Assembly: GCA_949130485.1 (NCBI GenBank) | Contig: OX422197.1 | Location: 5,930,193 to 5,994,192 of the forward strand | Length of the DNA stretch: 64,000 bases | DNA from: Agelas oroides | Taxonomy: Eukaryota > Porifera > Demospongiae > Agelasida > Agelasidae | Direction: 5' to 3' | In this document: positions 33,689 to 45,446 of the stretch, one piece after another | Position numbering within the stretch: the first letter of the stretch is position 1 | Layout: each line of letters starts with the position of its first letter | Notes under the pieces: generated by a model | What the model saw: only the letters and a program-made list of their open reading frames with translations | The model's database searches: none | What the model was told of the DNA's origin: nothing | Position numbers and translations under genes: made by a program

Positions 33689-34370
33689 TAGGTTCATCTA
33701 CACAATACTTGACATAGCTTTTTTCAGTACCAAAGCAGCTGACATGAAGAAATCACTGATTTTGGTTATGTACATCTACTTTCCATTGAAATCCTGGCAC
33801 ACAGACCACCTTAGCAACCCCTAGAAATATGTAGCTAATTCTGCAGTCATGACATGGTATGGGTCTTACCTGGTAGATTGCTAGTGGATGATTAGGATGC
33901 TGTGTAGGAGAATAAAACTTGTCATCACTCAACAAATTGGTTTCGAGTGAATATAGCTTATTGATGTGGACATGATGCAAAGGAAGAGAGTTCATATCAA
34001 CTATTTTGTAGTCCATGGACTTCATAGCATTACTGTTCACATCACATGCAAATACAGTATAGCTGTTACTGTAGGTTATGGTGTCTGGTATGCCCACAAC
34101 ATTATGTGTGTATCAAGTCAGACAGTTTGCTGTGTGCAAGTAGCATACCTGCAATCATGGCAGAACTAAAAATTCACTCTTTGACTACCATTGGCTGTGA
34201 CCCTTAGTTAAAACTGTAGAACGCAAAGATGAGTGAGCTGATATTGTCTAAAGCAGGAGCGTACCCATCCTGTTTGATCACAACCTTGAACAGAAAGTGA
34301 TGGAATCCTAACATACAAAATTGAATGTATAGTAAGATATTGTTTCTAACTGGATGCAATTAGTATAGGC

Positions 34371-34810
34371 AATAGCACTGTTTACAGTGGGACTAATAGC
34401 ACTGTTTACAGTGGGAACAATAGCACTGTTTACAGTGGGACCAATAGCACTGTTTACAGTGGGACCAATAGCACTGTTTACAGTGGAACTAATAGCACTG
34501 TTTACAGTGGGACTAATAGCACTGTTTACAGTGGGACTAATAGCACTGTTTACAGTGGGACCAATAGCACTGTTTACAGTGGGCCCAATAGCACTGTTTA
34601 CAGTGGGACAAATAGCACTGTTTACAGTGGGACCAATAACACTGTTTACAGTGGGACTAATAGCACTGTTTACAGTGGGACAAATAGCACTGTTTACAGT
34701 GGGACCAATAACACTGTTTACAGTGGGACTAATAGCACTGTTTACAGTGGACAAATAGCACTGTTTACAGTGGGACAAATAGCACTGTTTACGTACAGTG
34801 GGACTAATAG
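34371..34810. repeat. 24-bp tandem array, ~18 units
   Basis: Units of AATAGCACTGTTTACAGTGG plus four variable bases in the GPCR-B4 3' flank. The same place near GPCR-B1 (4966-5020) has only two to three units and the other flanks have one. Because 24 is divisible by three, all units stay open in some frames on both strands (PTVNSAIS repeated); this is not a gene. Confidence 0.9.
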
Positions 34811-34944
34811 CATGAATAGCTGATGTCCAAATTAGCATAAGGGCAAGCAGTGGTGTAATGTAGTGTTATATTACACAACTTGATATTGTTCAACTATGGG
34901 TTCATGGTAACATGAATGGGCAATGCTCTACTATGCCAGTGTGA

Positions 34945-36021
34945 CTATATCATTAATATTGTGATGGCCCACTTTTTGGAGGCATGCGTAATCAATGGAG
35001 TAGTCTCTGTAGTGACTGTTGAATGTGGATTGCTAAATCTTGTTTCAGTAGAATTGCTGTGCTCTGGGGGATGAACAGGTTGAAGTTCACTTTGTCCTGT
35101 TGACAGATGTGAAGCTCTCCCACACTGCTCACACAAATTTGTTGGAAGGTGTACATATATTCCGACAGCCATTAGCATTCCAATAGTAGCTGCAGTTGTA
35201 AGTGTTACATTTGTTAGCCAAGCTGGAAAGGAGCCAAAGCCATTAGAATGAGCAGCTGATACTATGAACATCACCATTACCACAAGTGGTAGTATTATCA
35301 GAATTACTACTGTTGGAATGACCCTGACGATGCGACCTCCAATTGTTGTCATGTGAAATCTGCAATATATGCCACACAGAGTAAGTGATACAGTGAAGGT
35401 TAACACAGAGTAACCAAAGCACGCAACTGCAAAAGGGATTGCCGGCAGAAAATGCTCATTGAGTGTGTTGTAAGTGCAGTTGTCAGTTAGCTCTAAGCGA
35501 AACCAGCACAATGGCCCGTAGTTGCCATAGGATGGTAACTGTGGAAGAAATGGCTCCCAGGAGTTCAGGAAGGGACAAAGAAACAGGATCAGGTACAGAA
35601 AGACTTCTCCAAGTTTAAAATTTGCTTTCTTGAAACCATCCTTTCTTTTCTTAACTGCTTGGTAGACTGGTAAAGTTACTTGAAAGCTAAATAATGAACA
35701 ATCACTAGTGTACCAGAGTATTGCAAGATAAAGCCCATGGCCTCGCACCATGCTGATTCCTGGGAAGGAGGGCGTGAGTAGTTCACTGCTGCTATTGCCG
35801 CAATGGAATAGAGCAATTAAGGTATAGAAAATATTTGCCAAGTACACCCTCTTTGTCAAATTCTCCCATACCTTTCTTTTGGTGGTGAGTAGAATGATAA
35901 CAAGCACAGCAATGGAGACAGCACATCCTCCTGTTCCTGTGAGAGCTCTTGAGAGAACAATGGTTCTGTACTGCTCTAGAGTCAAGTTGTTGCAGGACAG
36001 GAAGACTTCTCCAGTGTCCAT
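34945..36021 (-). pseudogene. GPCR-B4: receptor with a masked double frameshift
   Basis: A 358-aa ORF that looks intact but is not. Helix 1 and helices 4-7 match GPCR-B1. Between them, from YTLI in helix 2 to FQVTL at the end of helix 3, the family sequence is replaced by out-of-frame translation (ALFHCGNSSSELL and onward), caused by a frame shift near 35820 and a compensating deletion near 35690. Helix 3 and the conserved WC cysteine are lost, so a functional receptor is unlikely. The tail also ends early: after THAS an extra base gives KKWAITILMI and a stop, removing the second dileucine-type repeat. Confidence 0.8.
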
Positions 36022-36932
36022 GACAAGGAGCTACACTTCAGCTTCACTGTGACACTAGATTATACAATGTCTCCAGGTATGTATTTAACAGTGTATTTAG
36101 TGGCATGTTTAGTAGACAGTACCACATAAAGTTTGCTGAAAGCCATTTGTTTTGAAAATGAGTAGCTAAGAGTCAACATGTGTAATGCATATTATCAGAA
36201 AACTATGCATGCAATGTTAAAAACACAAAGTTTGGGGGAACACACAGGTGGCATGCTAATCATGATTGTTGGCATAGCAAGAAACTTTCTGGCAATTTGT
36301 GAAGCCTTTTGCTTCTTTCTCTTTTTTTTTCTGCATGATAAGTTGTGAAGGTTTTTGAAAGCATGTTGCACTCACCCACCTGAATGCACTGTTTTGTACG
36401 CACCAGTAACTGACTTCTATTTACAGAAAAGACACTTACCACATGAAGTTCCATCTGTCCAATTACAAGTACTTATATAAGTATTAGCCTTGTTTCCAAG
36501 CTTCTCCGCAGCTTTTTGGTGACATAATGCAATCGAGCAGCTGGGGAGGAGCCTGGCAATGAAGCTAATGAGCAGTAGTGTCGTACATGTAATGTTCATC
36601 GAGTATCTACCGTATAGTGGGAAAATTTGGCGGGGACTTTAATTTGGCGGTTTGGCGAATCGTCAGAACATCGAAATTCTCGCCAAATTTAAATCCTCGC
36701 TAGCGCTAATAATAAGTAATGCGTACCACCCACATGTACACGGGCGCGCACGCGCGCTTGCCCTGGACCAAATTTTTTCGTGACAGCTCTGTAACTTTTA
36801 ATTTTCACTTACCAATTCTCATCAACATAACATTCAAATTGCCATCAAGTAGCCGTGCAGGTTTGTGTATCAGAGAGTCTCTGTGTATGTAGGAATTGGC
36901 ATGGGCGTGCAGGTAATAGGTAGCTACATAAT
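36022..36932. other. GPCR-B4 upstream region
   Basis: Collinear with 6358-7220 until element B interrupts it at 36933. A pyrimidine tract lies at 36311-36330, and an AT-rich palindromic segment around 36625-36690 (GGCGG... CGCCAAATTT) is of unknown nature. No gene. Confidence 0.45.
36485..36567. mobile_element. Decayed TAGCCTTG-ended MITE, second copy
   Basis: Same element as 6812-6883, at the equivalent position upstream of a GPCR-B gene. It starts TAGCCTTGTTTCCAAGC and ends GCAATGAAGCTA. Confidence 0.6.
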
Positions 36933-37753
36933 TAACCCTCGGCGCGCATGCGCAGCGAGGGTTACAGTACTTCGTTTGTCTGTCTGTCTGTCTGTTACAA
37001 CTAGCTTGGCTCACCTGGCGGCTAAATCTCTGAAGTTTGGACGCAGATAGGCTTCAAACCGAACGAGGATGTGCTTAAATTGAGCCGATTTCGCCAAGAA
37101 CGTTTTGTTCAAGAGTTATGCTGCGATTCGTTTGCCACAGCGAGCGCTAGTCGGCCATATTCTAGTCTGAGAACGAGTTCACGCGCCCTGGTCTGGGATC
37201 CCGGGAGCGCAGCGCAGCGCCGCAGTACTCCCGGGATCCCAGACTAGACCAGGGCGCGTGAACTCGTTCTCAGACTAGAATATGGCCGACTAGCGCTCGT
37301 CATGGCAAACGAATCGCAGCGTAACTCTTGAACGAAACGTTCTTGGCGAAATCGGTCCTCGTTCGGTTTGAAGCATATATGGGCAATACTGCTACAATAT
37401 GTATGTACATGCATGGTCAATACTGCTGCAGTATGTATGTACATGCATGGGGTCAATACTGCTACAATATGTATGTACAGGCATGGTACATATCCAGGAT
37501 TACCGCGCGGGGAATCTCCCACACATTCCCTACTCACTACACATGCTCACTACATTAGGGAGGGGTTTGTTGGGGCAAGATAAAGGGATACTAGGACAAC
37601 TTGGACACTGTTATCCTGTACGACTTTGTGTAGTCTCAGCTAGCTATCTAGTGTACCATCATATCACATGAATTTCCTTCGCCTACTTAGCTATGTCCTG
37701 TGACTCTGTGTTAATGCTACGTGCCGAGGGTTAAGCACTTCAGTGCTCTTCAT
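36933..37753 (+). mobile_element. Helitron2/Helentron-like element B
   Basis: Has the same termini as element A: 5' TAACCCTCGGCGCGCATGCG, an inverted internal copy GTGCCGAGGGTTA (37721-37733), then a 3' hairpin AGCACT-TC-AGTGCT (37734-37747) and the end CTTCAT. It interrupts the GPCR-B flank (compare 4456 on). There is no coding remnant; the interior is a large palindrome (37051-37374) plus three ~33-bp repeats (37381-37484). It shares the start, including a CTGT-rich stretch, with element A. Confidence 0.8.
37051..37374. repeat. Large palindrome, ~150-bp arms
   Basis: GCTTCAAACCGAACGAGGA at 37051 mirrors 37356-37374. The arms run through CGCCAAGAACGTTTTG and GTTCACGCGCCCTGGTCT to a GC-rich centre (GAGCGCAGCGCAGCGCCGC) with small differences. 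It is probably an independent palindromic element inside element B, or an inverted duplication of it. Confidence 0.85.
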
Positions 37754-38055
37754 TAACATGTAGCTACTTTCAGGTTTGACAGTGTGCTTTTCTCCACTTT
37801 AACTTTATTTTCTATAGTGAATAACAATGTTTATCATAAAGATATTTTACCACACTTACAGTAAAGCAATCATCAGAATAGGTATACAATATGCAAGAAC
37901 AATAAATGTTCATGGCAAATGTCCTTATTTCTTCACATGTGCAGCACAGGTCTGGATGCTATATAATACCATGTCTGACAGTTTGCTGTGTGCAAGTAGC
38001 TACCTGATAGGGCAGCACTAAAAGGTGACTGTCTGACTGATATTGGCTGTTACCT

Positions 38056-38525
38056 TTAGTTAAAGCTATAGAACACAAAGATGAGTGAGCTGATTTTGTC
38101 TAAATTAGGTACGTACCCATCCCATTTGATCACAACCTTGAACAGACCGAACACAAAGTGATGGAATCCTAACATAACATCTGTATAGTAAAATATTGTT
38201 GGATGCAACGAGTATAGGTAGTAGCACTGTTTACTGTTTATTGTACGTGGACTCCCACATTGCTCACACAAGTGTGTTGGGCAGCTTGCATACATTCCTA
38301 CAGCCATTAGCATTCCAATAGCTGTTACATTTGTCAATAGAATTAGCTATCAGAACTACTACTGCTGTTGGGATGACCCTGACGATGTGACCTCCAATCG
38401 TTACCAGATTACCAAGTTTAAACCACACTCTAAGATGCTCAAACAGTAGTACCTTAGGTACATTTTGCCCTGTCCTGTTGGCAGGTGTGGAGCTCTTCTG
38501 CAGAGTGCACACTGGTGTGCTTACT
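38056..38525 (-). pseudogene. GPCR-B remnant 2
   Basis: Same scrambled structure as remnant 1: a helix 6-7 piece ending HLCEQCGSPRTINS (about 38235-38400) beside a tail-start piece (about 38455-38525), with degenerate frames. It retains the 3' flank blocks from 38056. Confidence 0.7.
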
Positions 38526-39143
38526 TGCACACACAAATAATTACGAGTTGAATTTGTCAAACGTTTCTGATGGGAATGGGGAAGCCTGGGAACAATGCCT
38601 CAAGGAACTAGCATGCACTTGTTGCTCACACATTATTGTAGTTTTGGAACTATTGGAGGTATAGCAGAGCCTGTATGAATGTTTGTAACTATTGGAGGCC
38701 TACCTAGATTCTCCATGACCAATGGTTCTGTATTTTTTTTGCAATGCTAAGGCGTTTAAAGATATTCCACACATTTGTGACTAATTGCTTATTCCTTTGT
38801 GTATTTGTTTGTTTTTTCGGTTTTATCAACCAACATTGCAAGGTTAATACATGCTTTTCTATTATCGTATATTGCTACCTATTGTAGATACCAACTGTTT
38901 ACTCTGAACATGGTAAATAGTACGAACAATATTACTATCCACTATAGAACCGAGGGTGAAATGGCATACTGTCAACCTGAATGTCATGTTATAACTATAT
39001 ATGCAACTTGCTTAAATGACCATATTGCACGAATGTCTGTGCCATCCTACATATGTTAGTAGAGAGTTACTACACAAATCCATGCACAAAAAATTTATAT
39101 ATGTTTGTAGTGACTGGTTTAATGGGCATGCTAAAACTTGTGA
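38526..39143. other. GPCR-B5 3' flank
   Basis: No gene; shares segments with 8036-9060 and 13250-14030. Confidence 0.5.
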
Positions 39144-40307
39144 TCATTGTGATGGTCCACCTTTAGAAATCAATGGAGCAGTCACTGTTGTAACTGGTGA
39201 ATGTGCAATGCTGAAACTTGTGCGACTGTGATCATTGTGATGGCCCATTTTGGAGGCATGCGGAATCAATGGAGTAGTCTCTGTAGTGACTGTTGAATGG
39301 AGGTTGCTAAAATTTGTTCCAGTAGAATTGGTGTGTTCTGTTTCTGGGGGGTGCAGAGGTTGAAGTTCACTTTGTCCTGTTGACAGGTATGGAGATCTCC
39401 TGCACTGCTCACACACATGCTTTGGGAAGTGTACATACATTCCTATAGCCATTAACAACACAAGACTAGCTGCTCTTATACCCGTTACATTTGTTAGCCA
39501 AGCTGAATAAGAGCCAAACCCAGCAGAGTGGACAGCCAATTTTATATACCACACCATTATTACAAGTGTTAGTATTATCAGAACTACTACTGTTGGAATG
39601 ATCCTGATGATACGACCTCCAATTGTTGTTGTGCGAAACTTGCAATACATGCCACCCAGATTAAGTAATATGGTGAAGGTTAACACAGAGCATCCCAAGC
39701 ACACAACAGCAACAGGAATTGACTGCAGAAAACGCTCATTGAGTGTGTTGTAGGTGCAGCTGTTTGTTAGCTCTAAGCGAAACCAGCACAATGGCCCATA
39801 GTTGCCATAGGATGGTAGCTGTGGAAGAAATGGCTCCCAGGAAATCAGAAGGGGACAAAAAAAACAGGACAGGTACAGAAAGACTTCCGCACATTTCAAA
39901 TTTGCTTTCCTGAAACTATCCTTTCTTTTCCTAACTGCTTGGTAGACTGGTAAAGTTACTTGCAACACTATTGTCAAATCAAGAACACAGCAATGAACAA
40001 CCACTAGTGTACCAGAGTATTGCAGGAGAAAGCCCATGGCCTCACACCATGCTGATTCCTGTGAAGGAGGGTGTGAGTAGTTTACTGCTGCTATAGACAC
40101 AATGGAATGGAGCAAACTATAGAGAACAGTTGCCAAGTAGACCCTCTTTGTCAGATTCTCCCATGCCTTTCTCTTGGTAGTGAGTAGAACGATAACAAGC
40201 ACAGCAATGGAGACAACACATCCTCCAGCTCCAGTGAGAGCTCTTGAGAGAACAATGGTTCTGTACTGCTCCAGAGTCAAGTTGTTGCAGGACAGGAAGA
40301 CTTCCAT
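39144..40307 (-). CDS. GPCR-B5: intact seven-helix receptor, 387 aa
   Basis: Second full-length member of the receptor family, single exon. Compared with B1 it has the same seven helices, the AWCEAMGF and GPLCWFRL cysteines, loop-2 sequence EPFLPQLPSYGNYG and the VCEQC site after helix 7. The start is shortened: MEVFLSC instead of MDAGEVFLSC, three codons lost, leaving the NNLT sequon. The tail keeps one ETTPLI motif and a second, weaker TVTAPLI that has lost its acidic residue. Differences cluster in helix 4 (GEVFLYL replaced by AEVFLYLSCF) and the helix 6-7 loop (WYIKLAVHSAGFGS), which would suit ligand or coupling divergence. Its 3' end faces TUBD1-1 and 7TM-A genes far to the left. Confidence 0.85.
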   Translation of the reverse strand: MEVFLSCNNLTLEQYRTIVLSRALTGAGGCVVSIAVLVIVLLTTKRKAWENLTKRVYLATVLYSLLHSIVSIAAVNYSHPPSQESAWCEAMGFLLQYSGTLVVVHCCVLDLTIVLQVTLPVYQAVRKRKDSFRKANLKCAEVFLYLSCFFCPLLISWEPFLPQLPSYGNYGPLCWFRLELTNSCTYNTLNERFLQSIPVAVVCLGCSVLTFTILLNLGGMYCKFRTTTIGGRIIRIIPTVVVLIILTLVIMVWYIKLAVHSAGFGSYSAWLTNVTGIRAASLVLLMAIGMYVHFPKHVCEQCRRSPYLSTGQSELQPLHPPETEHTNSTGTNFSNLHSTVTTETTPLIPHASKMGHHNDHSRTSFSIAHSPVTTVTAPLISKGGPSQ

Positions 40308-41140
40308 GACAAGGAGCTACACGTCAGCCTCACTTATACAATGGCTGCAGATTTCGAATAGTGTACTTAGCGACACGTTTAGTAGACAATAGATACCACA
40401 TAAAGTTTGCTCATTTTCAAAACAAATGACTAGACTAGCCATATGCTTTGAAAATAAGCAAGTTATTGATTTCAACATGTGTAATGGATAACTATCATAA
40501 AACCACCTTGTTTTTAAAAACACAAAGTTTGGGGGAACACACAGGTGACACAAAAAAATTTCTCATTTAGCTGAAGACTTTTTCAACAGGCACTAATATT
40601 GCTGGCATAGCAAGAAACCTTCCTGACAATTTGTGAAGGTTTTGGAAAGCATGTTGCACTCACCCACCTGAATGCAATGACTTGTATGCACCAGTAACAA
40701 ACTTCTAATTACAGAAAGGACAATTACCACATGAAGTTCCATCTGTCCAATTACAGCTACTATTAGTAATTACCCTTGTTTCCAAGCCTGTCCACAGCTT
40801 TTTGGTCACATAATGCAATTGAGAAGTTGCATGGGGAAGAGTCTGGCAATGAAGCTAATGAGTAGTAGTATCGTACATGTAATGTCCATATAGAATATGC
40901 AATAACAATAAACTTTCATGGCCAATGCCCATATATGGGCTCCTTCACATGCACAGCACAGGAGGTCTGGATGCTATATAATATCAAGTTTGACAGTTTG
41001 CTGTGTGCAAGTAGCTACCTGATATGGCAGCACTAAAAGGTCACTGTCTGACTACCATTGGCTGTAACCTTAATTTCAAACTATAAATAGAACACAAAGA
41101 TAAGTGAGCTAATTTTGTCTAAAGCAGGTACGTACCCATC
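40308..41140. other. GPCR-B5 upstream region
   Basis: No gene; collinear with 6358-7520. Confidence 0.5.
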
Positions 41141-41545
41141 TCATTTGATCACAACCTTGAACAGAAAATGATGGAATCCTAACATAACATCTGTATAGTA
41201 AAATATTGTTTCTAACTGGATGCAATTAGTATAGGTAGTAGCACTGTTTACTGTACGTGGACTCCCACATTGCTCACACAAATGTGTTGGGCAGAGTACA
41301 TACATTCCTACAGCCATTAGCATTCCAATAGCAGCTGCTGTTATAACTGTTACATTTGTTAATAGAATTACCAGAACTACTGGTGTTGGGATGACTCTGA
41401 CGGTGCGACCTCCAATCATTACCAGATTACTAAGTCTAAACCACACTCTAAGATGCTCAAAGAGCTTAGCTAAAATCTGGTACATTTTGCCCTGTCCTGT
41501 TGGCAGGTGTGGAGCTCTTCTGCAGAGTGCACACTGGTGTGCTTA
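41141..41545 (-). pseudogene. GPCR-B remnant 3
   Basis: Third copy of the scrambled remnant: helix 6-7 piece (about 41245-41430, ending HLCEQCGSPRTVNS) and tail-start piece (about 41480-41545). Confidence 0.7.
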
Positions 41546-43680
41546 CTTGCACACACAAATAATTCAGAGTCAAAATTGTCAAAGGCTTCTGAATGGGAGG
41601 GCTGACAGTAAGAACTAAACAGTATCATTGTTCTTAGAGTACACTGTTGGCACAGGTAGTCTGAGCTAGATATTTGAGGATTGAATCAGTGTCATCATGT
41701 GGTACTAATATATTAGTATGGATCTCCAATCTGCTTTGTATGGACTGCATGTGTATGTGGCAAATATTGCTGGAGTGCAACCAGACGGGCCTTCCCCATT
41801 CTCACCCATTGGTTTACTTTGACAATATTATATGGAGAGAAGAGCTGCTTTTCCACTTTCATGTATTATTGTCACCACAAACTGAAGAACGAGGCCACAA
41901 TGAACTAGCACGCACTTGTTGCTCAATCATCGTTGTAGTTTTAACTGGTTACAGCTATAACACAGCCTGTATAAGTGTTTGGAACTATTGGAGGCCTGCC
42001 TAGATTCCACATTATCAGCAGTTCTGTCCTCAGTTGCAATGCTAAGGCATTTAAGATATTTGTGACTAATTGCTTATTCTTTGTTTGTTCTTCGGGTTTA
42101 GCTATCATCACTTGGGTTTCATGTGCTATAGCATTCAAACCATATAACATTTTGCGTCGAATTTGGTCACTCCCCCGTGTATCACATACTGCTATTGTTC
42201 ATCTGGTTGCTGAGCTTGAGAGTGTGTATAATTTGTTGTATCATAGATTTTTAAAGTTTGCCAGACATGTTTAATTAGACAGCTTGTTTCCTTATATGCT
42301 ATTTGTTTTGAAAAGGAGAAGCTATTCATTTCAACATGTGTAGTACATGCACATAGTAAACTATACAATGTCCTTATTTGGACAAGATAATAACTGGCAA
42401 ATATGGGATATTTGACAGCATGCTTAGTAGACAGTACATTTTTTTTTGTTTTAAGAAGAAATACTCTTTTCATGGTATCAGTAAACTATGCTAGGGTGAG
42501 GATCATTTAAAAACACAAAGTTTTGGGGAACACACAGGTGGCACAACATTTAGATGAAGACCTTTTCAACATATTGCTAGCATAGCAAGGAACTTTCTGG
42601 CAATTTGTGAAAGTTTTGTGAAGCATGTTGTGTTCACCCAATGACTTGTACACACCAGTAACTGACTTCTAATTACAGAAAAACCTGTTGCCACAATGAA
42701 GTTTAATCTGTCGAATTACAACTATGAATACCATGTTATATAACGTATAAGCAGTTAGTCTTGTTCCCAGGTTCTTACCCAACTTTTTTCAAACAGGTGG
42801 GGAGGAATGAAGCTAGTAAGTAGTAGTGGCATAGCTACATGTAGTGTCCATAGAGTATTTGAACTAATTTATGTCAACCACTGCAATCTCTTTAGTAGAG
42901 TGTTAGTTCACCCAAATAATTACTGTCTGTACTGTACCCATCACCTGCACAAGTACTTGTACAGTGGAAGCTGATCATCTGTCCCTCCCATTAGTGAAAC
43001 TGAGTTTTTAATGAAGCCTGAGTTTATTCATTTCACGGATCATTATTTACGAGTATAAATTGAAACACGTATGACTTAATTTTCACATACCATTTCTGAT
43101 CAAGTGCATGCAATATTTAAGCTAGCTGCATAATAAGTACTTTCAGGTTGACAGTGTGCTATTCTCCACTTTACCTTTATTTCTATAGTGGATAGTAATG
43201 TTGATCATAATGATATCACACTTCCAGGAAAACAACTAGGTATAGAATAGGCAATAACAATAACAGCCATGACCAATGTACATATCTGGGTTTCTTCACA
43301 TGCACAACACAGTAGGTCAGGATGCTATGTTATATCAAGTATGAGAGTTTGCTGTGTGCAATTAGCTACCTGATATGGCAGCACTAAAAAGTCACTGTCT
43401 GACTGATATTGGCTGTAACCATTAGTTCTCAAACTATACAACACATTATAGTAAGTGAGCCAGTTTGTCTAAAGCTGGTGTACCCATCCCATTTGATCAC
43501 AACCTTGAACGGAAAGTGGTGGAATCCTAAAATAAGATCAGATATTACTTCTAACCGGATGTAATTAGGCAATAGCACTGTTAACTGTGGGACTAATAGC
43601 ATGAGTAGCTAATGTCCAAATTAGCATAAGGGCAGCTGTGGTATAATGTAGTGATAATTATAGTACACAAAAGAATTGAA
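41546..43680. other. Spacer between remnant 3 and GPCR-B6
   Basis: No supported gene. 41550-42270 resembles 8040-8600, 42290-42990 resembles GPCR-B upstream sequence, and 43090-43680 is GPCR-B 3' flank including the one-unit form of the 24-bp repeat (43573-43596). Confidence 0.5.
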
Positions 43681-43697
43681 AATGTTCAACTATAGGT

Positions 43698-44781
43698 TCA
43701 TGGTAACTGATGAATGGGCAATGCTCTACTATGTGTGACTAGATCATTGTGATGATCCACTTTTTGGGGACGAGAAATCAATGGAGCAGTCTCTGTAGTG
43801 ACTGGTGAATGGGTGACGCTATAACTTGTGCGACTATGATCATTGTGATGGCCATTGATTACGCATGCCCCCTTTGGGGGCATGCATAATCAATGGAGTA
43901 GTCTCTGTAGTGGCAGTTGAATGTGGATTGCTCCCACTTGTTTGAGTAGGATTGTTGTGTTCTGGGGGGTGGACGGATTGATTTTGTTCATTTTGTCCGG
44001 TTGACAGACATGAAGCTCTCCCACATTACTCACACAAATGTGTTGGAAAGTGTACATACATTCCTACAACCATTAGCATTACAATAGCAGCTGCTGTTAT
44101 AACCGTTACGTTTGTTAACCACGCTGAGAAGGAGCCAAAGCCATTAGTATGAACAGCTGATACTATGTACATTGCCATCACCACAATTAGTAGCATTACC
44201 AAAACTGTTGTTGTTGGGATGACCCTGACGATGCGACCTCCAGTTGTTGTTGTGCGAAACTTGCAATACATGCCACACAGAGTAAGTAATATGGTGAAGG
44301 TTAACACACAGTATCCAAAGCTCACAACTGCAAAAGGAATTGCTTGCAGGAAACGCTTATTGAGTGTGTTGTAGGTGCAGCTGTTTGTTAGCTCTAAGCG
44401 AAACCAGCACAATGGCCCATAGTTGCCATAGGATGGTAGCTGTGGAAGAAATGGCTCCCAGGAGTTCAGAAGAGGACAAAGAAACAGGATCAGGAACAGA
44501 AAGACTTCCGCACATTTTAAATTTGCTTTCTTGAAACTATCCTTTCTTTTCCTAACTGCTTGGCAGACTGGTAAAGTTACTTGCAACACTATTGTCAAAG
44601 CAAGAACACAGTAATGAACAATCACTAGTGTACCAGAGTATTGCAGGAGAAAGCCCATGGCCTCACACCATGCTGATTCCTGGGAAGGAGGGTGAGAATA
44701 GTTCACTGCTGCAATACCCATAATGGTATAGAGAACAGTTGCCAAGTAGACTCTCTTTGTCAAATTCTCCCATGATGTCAT
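43698..44781 (-). pseudogene. GPCR-B6: 5'-truncated receptor with premature stop
   Basis: Starts inside the WENLTKR segment at about 44775, the same point as GPCR-B3, so the N-terminus and helix 1 are missing. The open frame of 251 codons covers helices 2-7 with small deletions in helix 2 (LYTIMGIAAVNY) and stops right after HLCE at 44026, where Gln (CAG) has become TAG. The tail (43698-44020) is in broken frames, with a short inserted palindrome around GCATGCCCCCTTTGGGGGCATGC at 43864-43887. Non-functional. Confidence 0.85.
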
Positions 44782-45307
44782 GGGTTTATCGTAAAGAACT
44801 GGAGGTTATTCTTTTCCACATGTGTTATATCACTACAAGATTTCAGTGTAGATCTATTTGTTATGGTCAAGATAAGGAGGGCCAACTACATTTAATTCTT
44901 TCCACTTGGAGCGTGGTTATCATTTGAAAAGAAAGAAAAATGGCAACCAAGTTTTGGGGAATGGTGGCACAGTTTTCAGCTCGGAAATGATCTTTCCTGC
45001 AGAAGCTAGCTGAATACTTTTTCAACAGGTGCTGCCAACCTAGTGCCAAGTGGTGGGTAAACACAAACTAAAATTATGGAAAGGGAGTAGCTGGCATGTA
45101 TCGAAGGGAACCAAGGCATTACAATCTGTGTCAACCGGTATATTCAGTGATCCTTGGGTGCTGACATGGTGTTCATTCGTAGGGTAGTCTCGTTCCCAGA
45201 CCGCATTCTGGGAACGAGACTATACGTGGGGGTGGGGTGGTGGATTAAATTTTACCCTGGCCCCGGGGACGTAGGCAGCGGTGAAGTCTGACCCCTCATT
45301 CTCATGT
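44782..45307. promoter_or_regulatory. TUBD1-3 upstream region
   Basis: Collinear with 15099-15610, including the micro-MITE hairpin at about 45187-45222 (flanks TTCGTAGGG and TACGTGGGG, seven of nine matching). Presumed former promoter. Confidence 0.45.
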
Positions 45308-45446
45308 CATGTCGTCTTTGTTCCTTCACGTTGGGCAGTGCGGTAACCAAATAGGTCAGGCTTTCTGGAACGATGTGGAAGAGTGGTATGAAGCAAAACC
45401 CTTGGGACAAACTCCTTCACGCAGAACCACGCTTGGACGTGGGATC

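Larger units (their letters stand above)
32888..33899 (-). pseudogene. ALAD: ALAD-2: three-exon remnant of porphobilinogen synthase
   Basis: On the minus strand: microexon 33870-33899 (HPNHPLAIYQ, acceptor TACACAG, donor GTAAGA), a partial exon 33344-33392 ([16 protein letters not shown]) whose remaining half is deleted, and the last exon 32888-32949 (ADIVISYFTPQLLQWLKED, stop TGA). The deletion removes the segment encoding [17 protein letters not shown] and its donor. Everything upstream of the microexon is lost: beyond about 34105 the sequence switches to GPCR-B 3' flank. Non-functional. Confidence 0.9.

Noticed and set aside
34308-34838. Long repetitive ORFs on both strands (PTVNSAIS-type and ALFTVGPI-type)
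   Set aside because: Caused by a 24-bp non-coding tandem repeat whose period is a multiple of three; not conserved in other copies.
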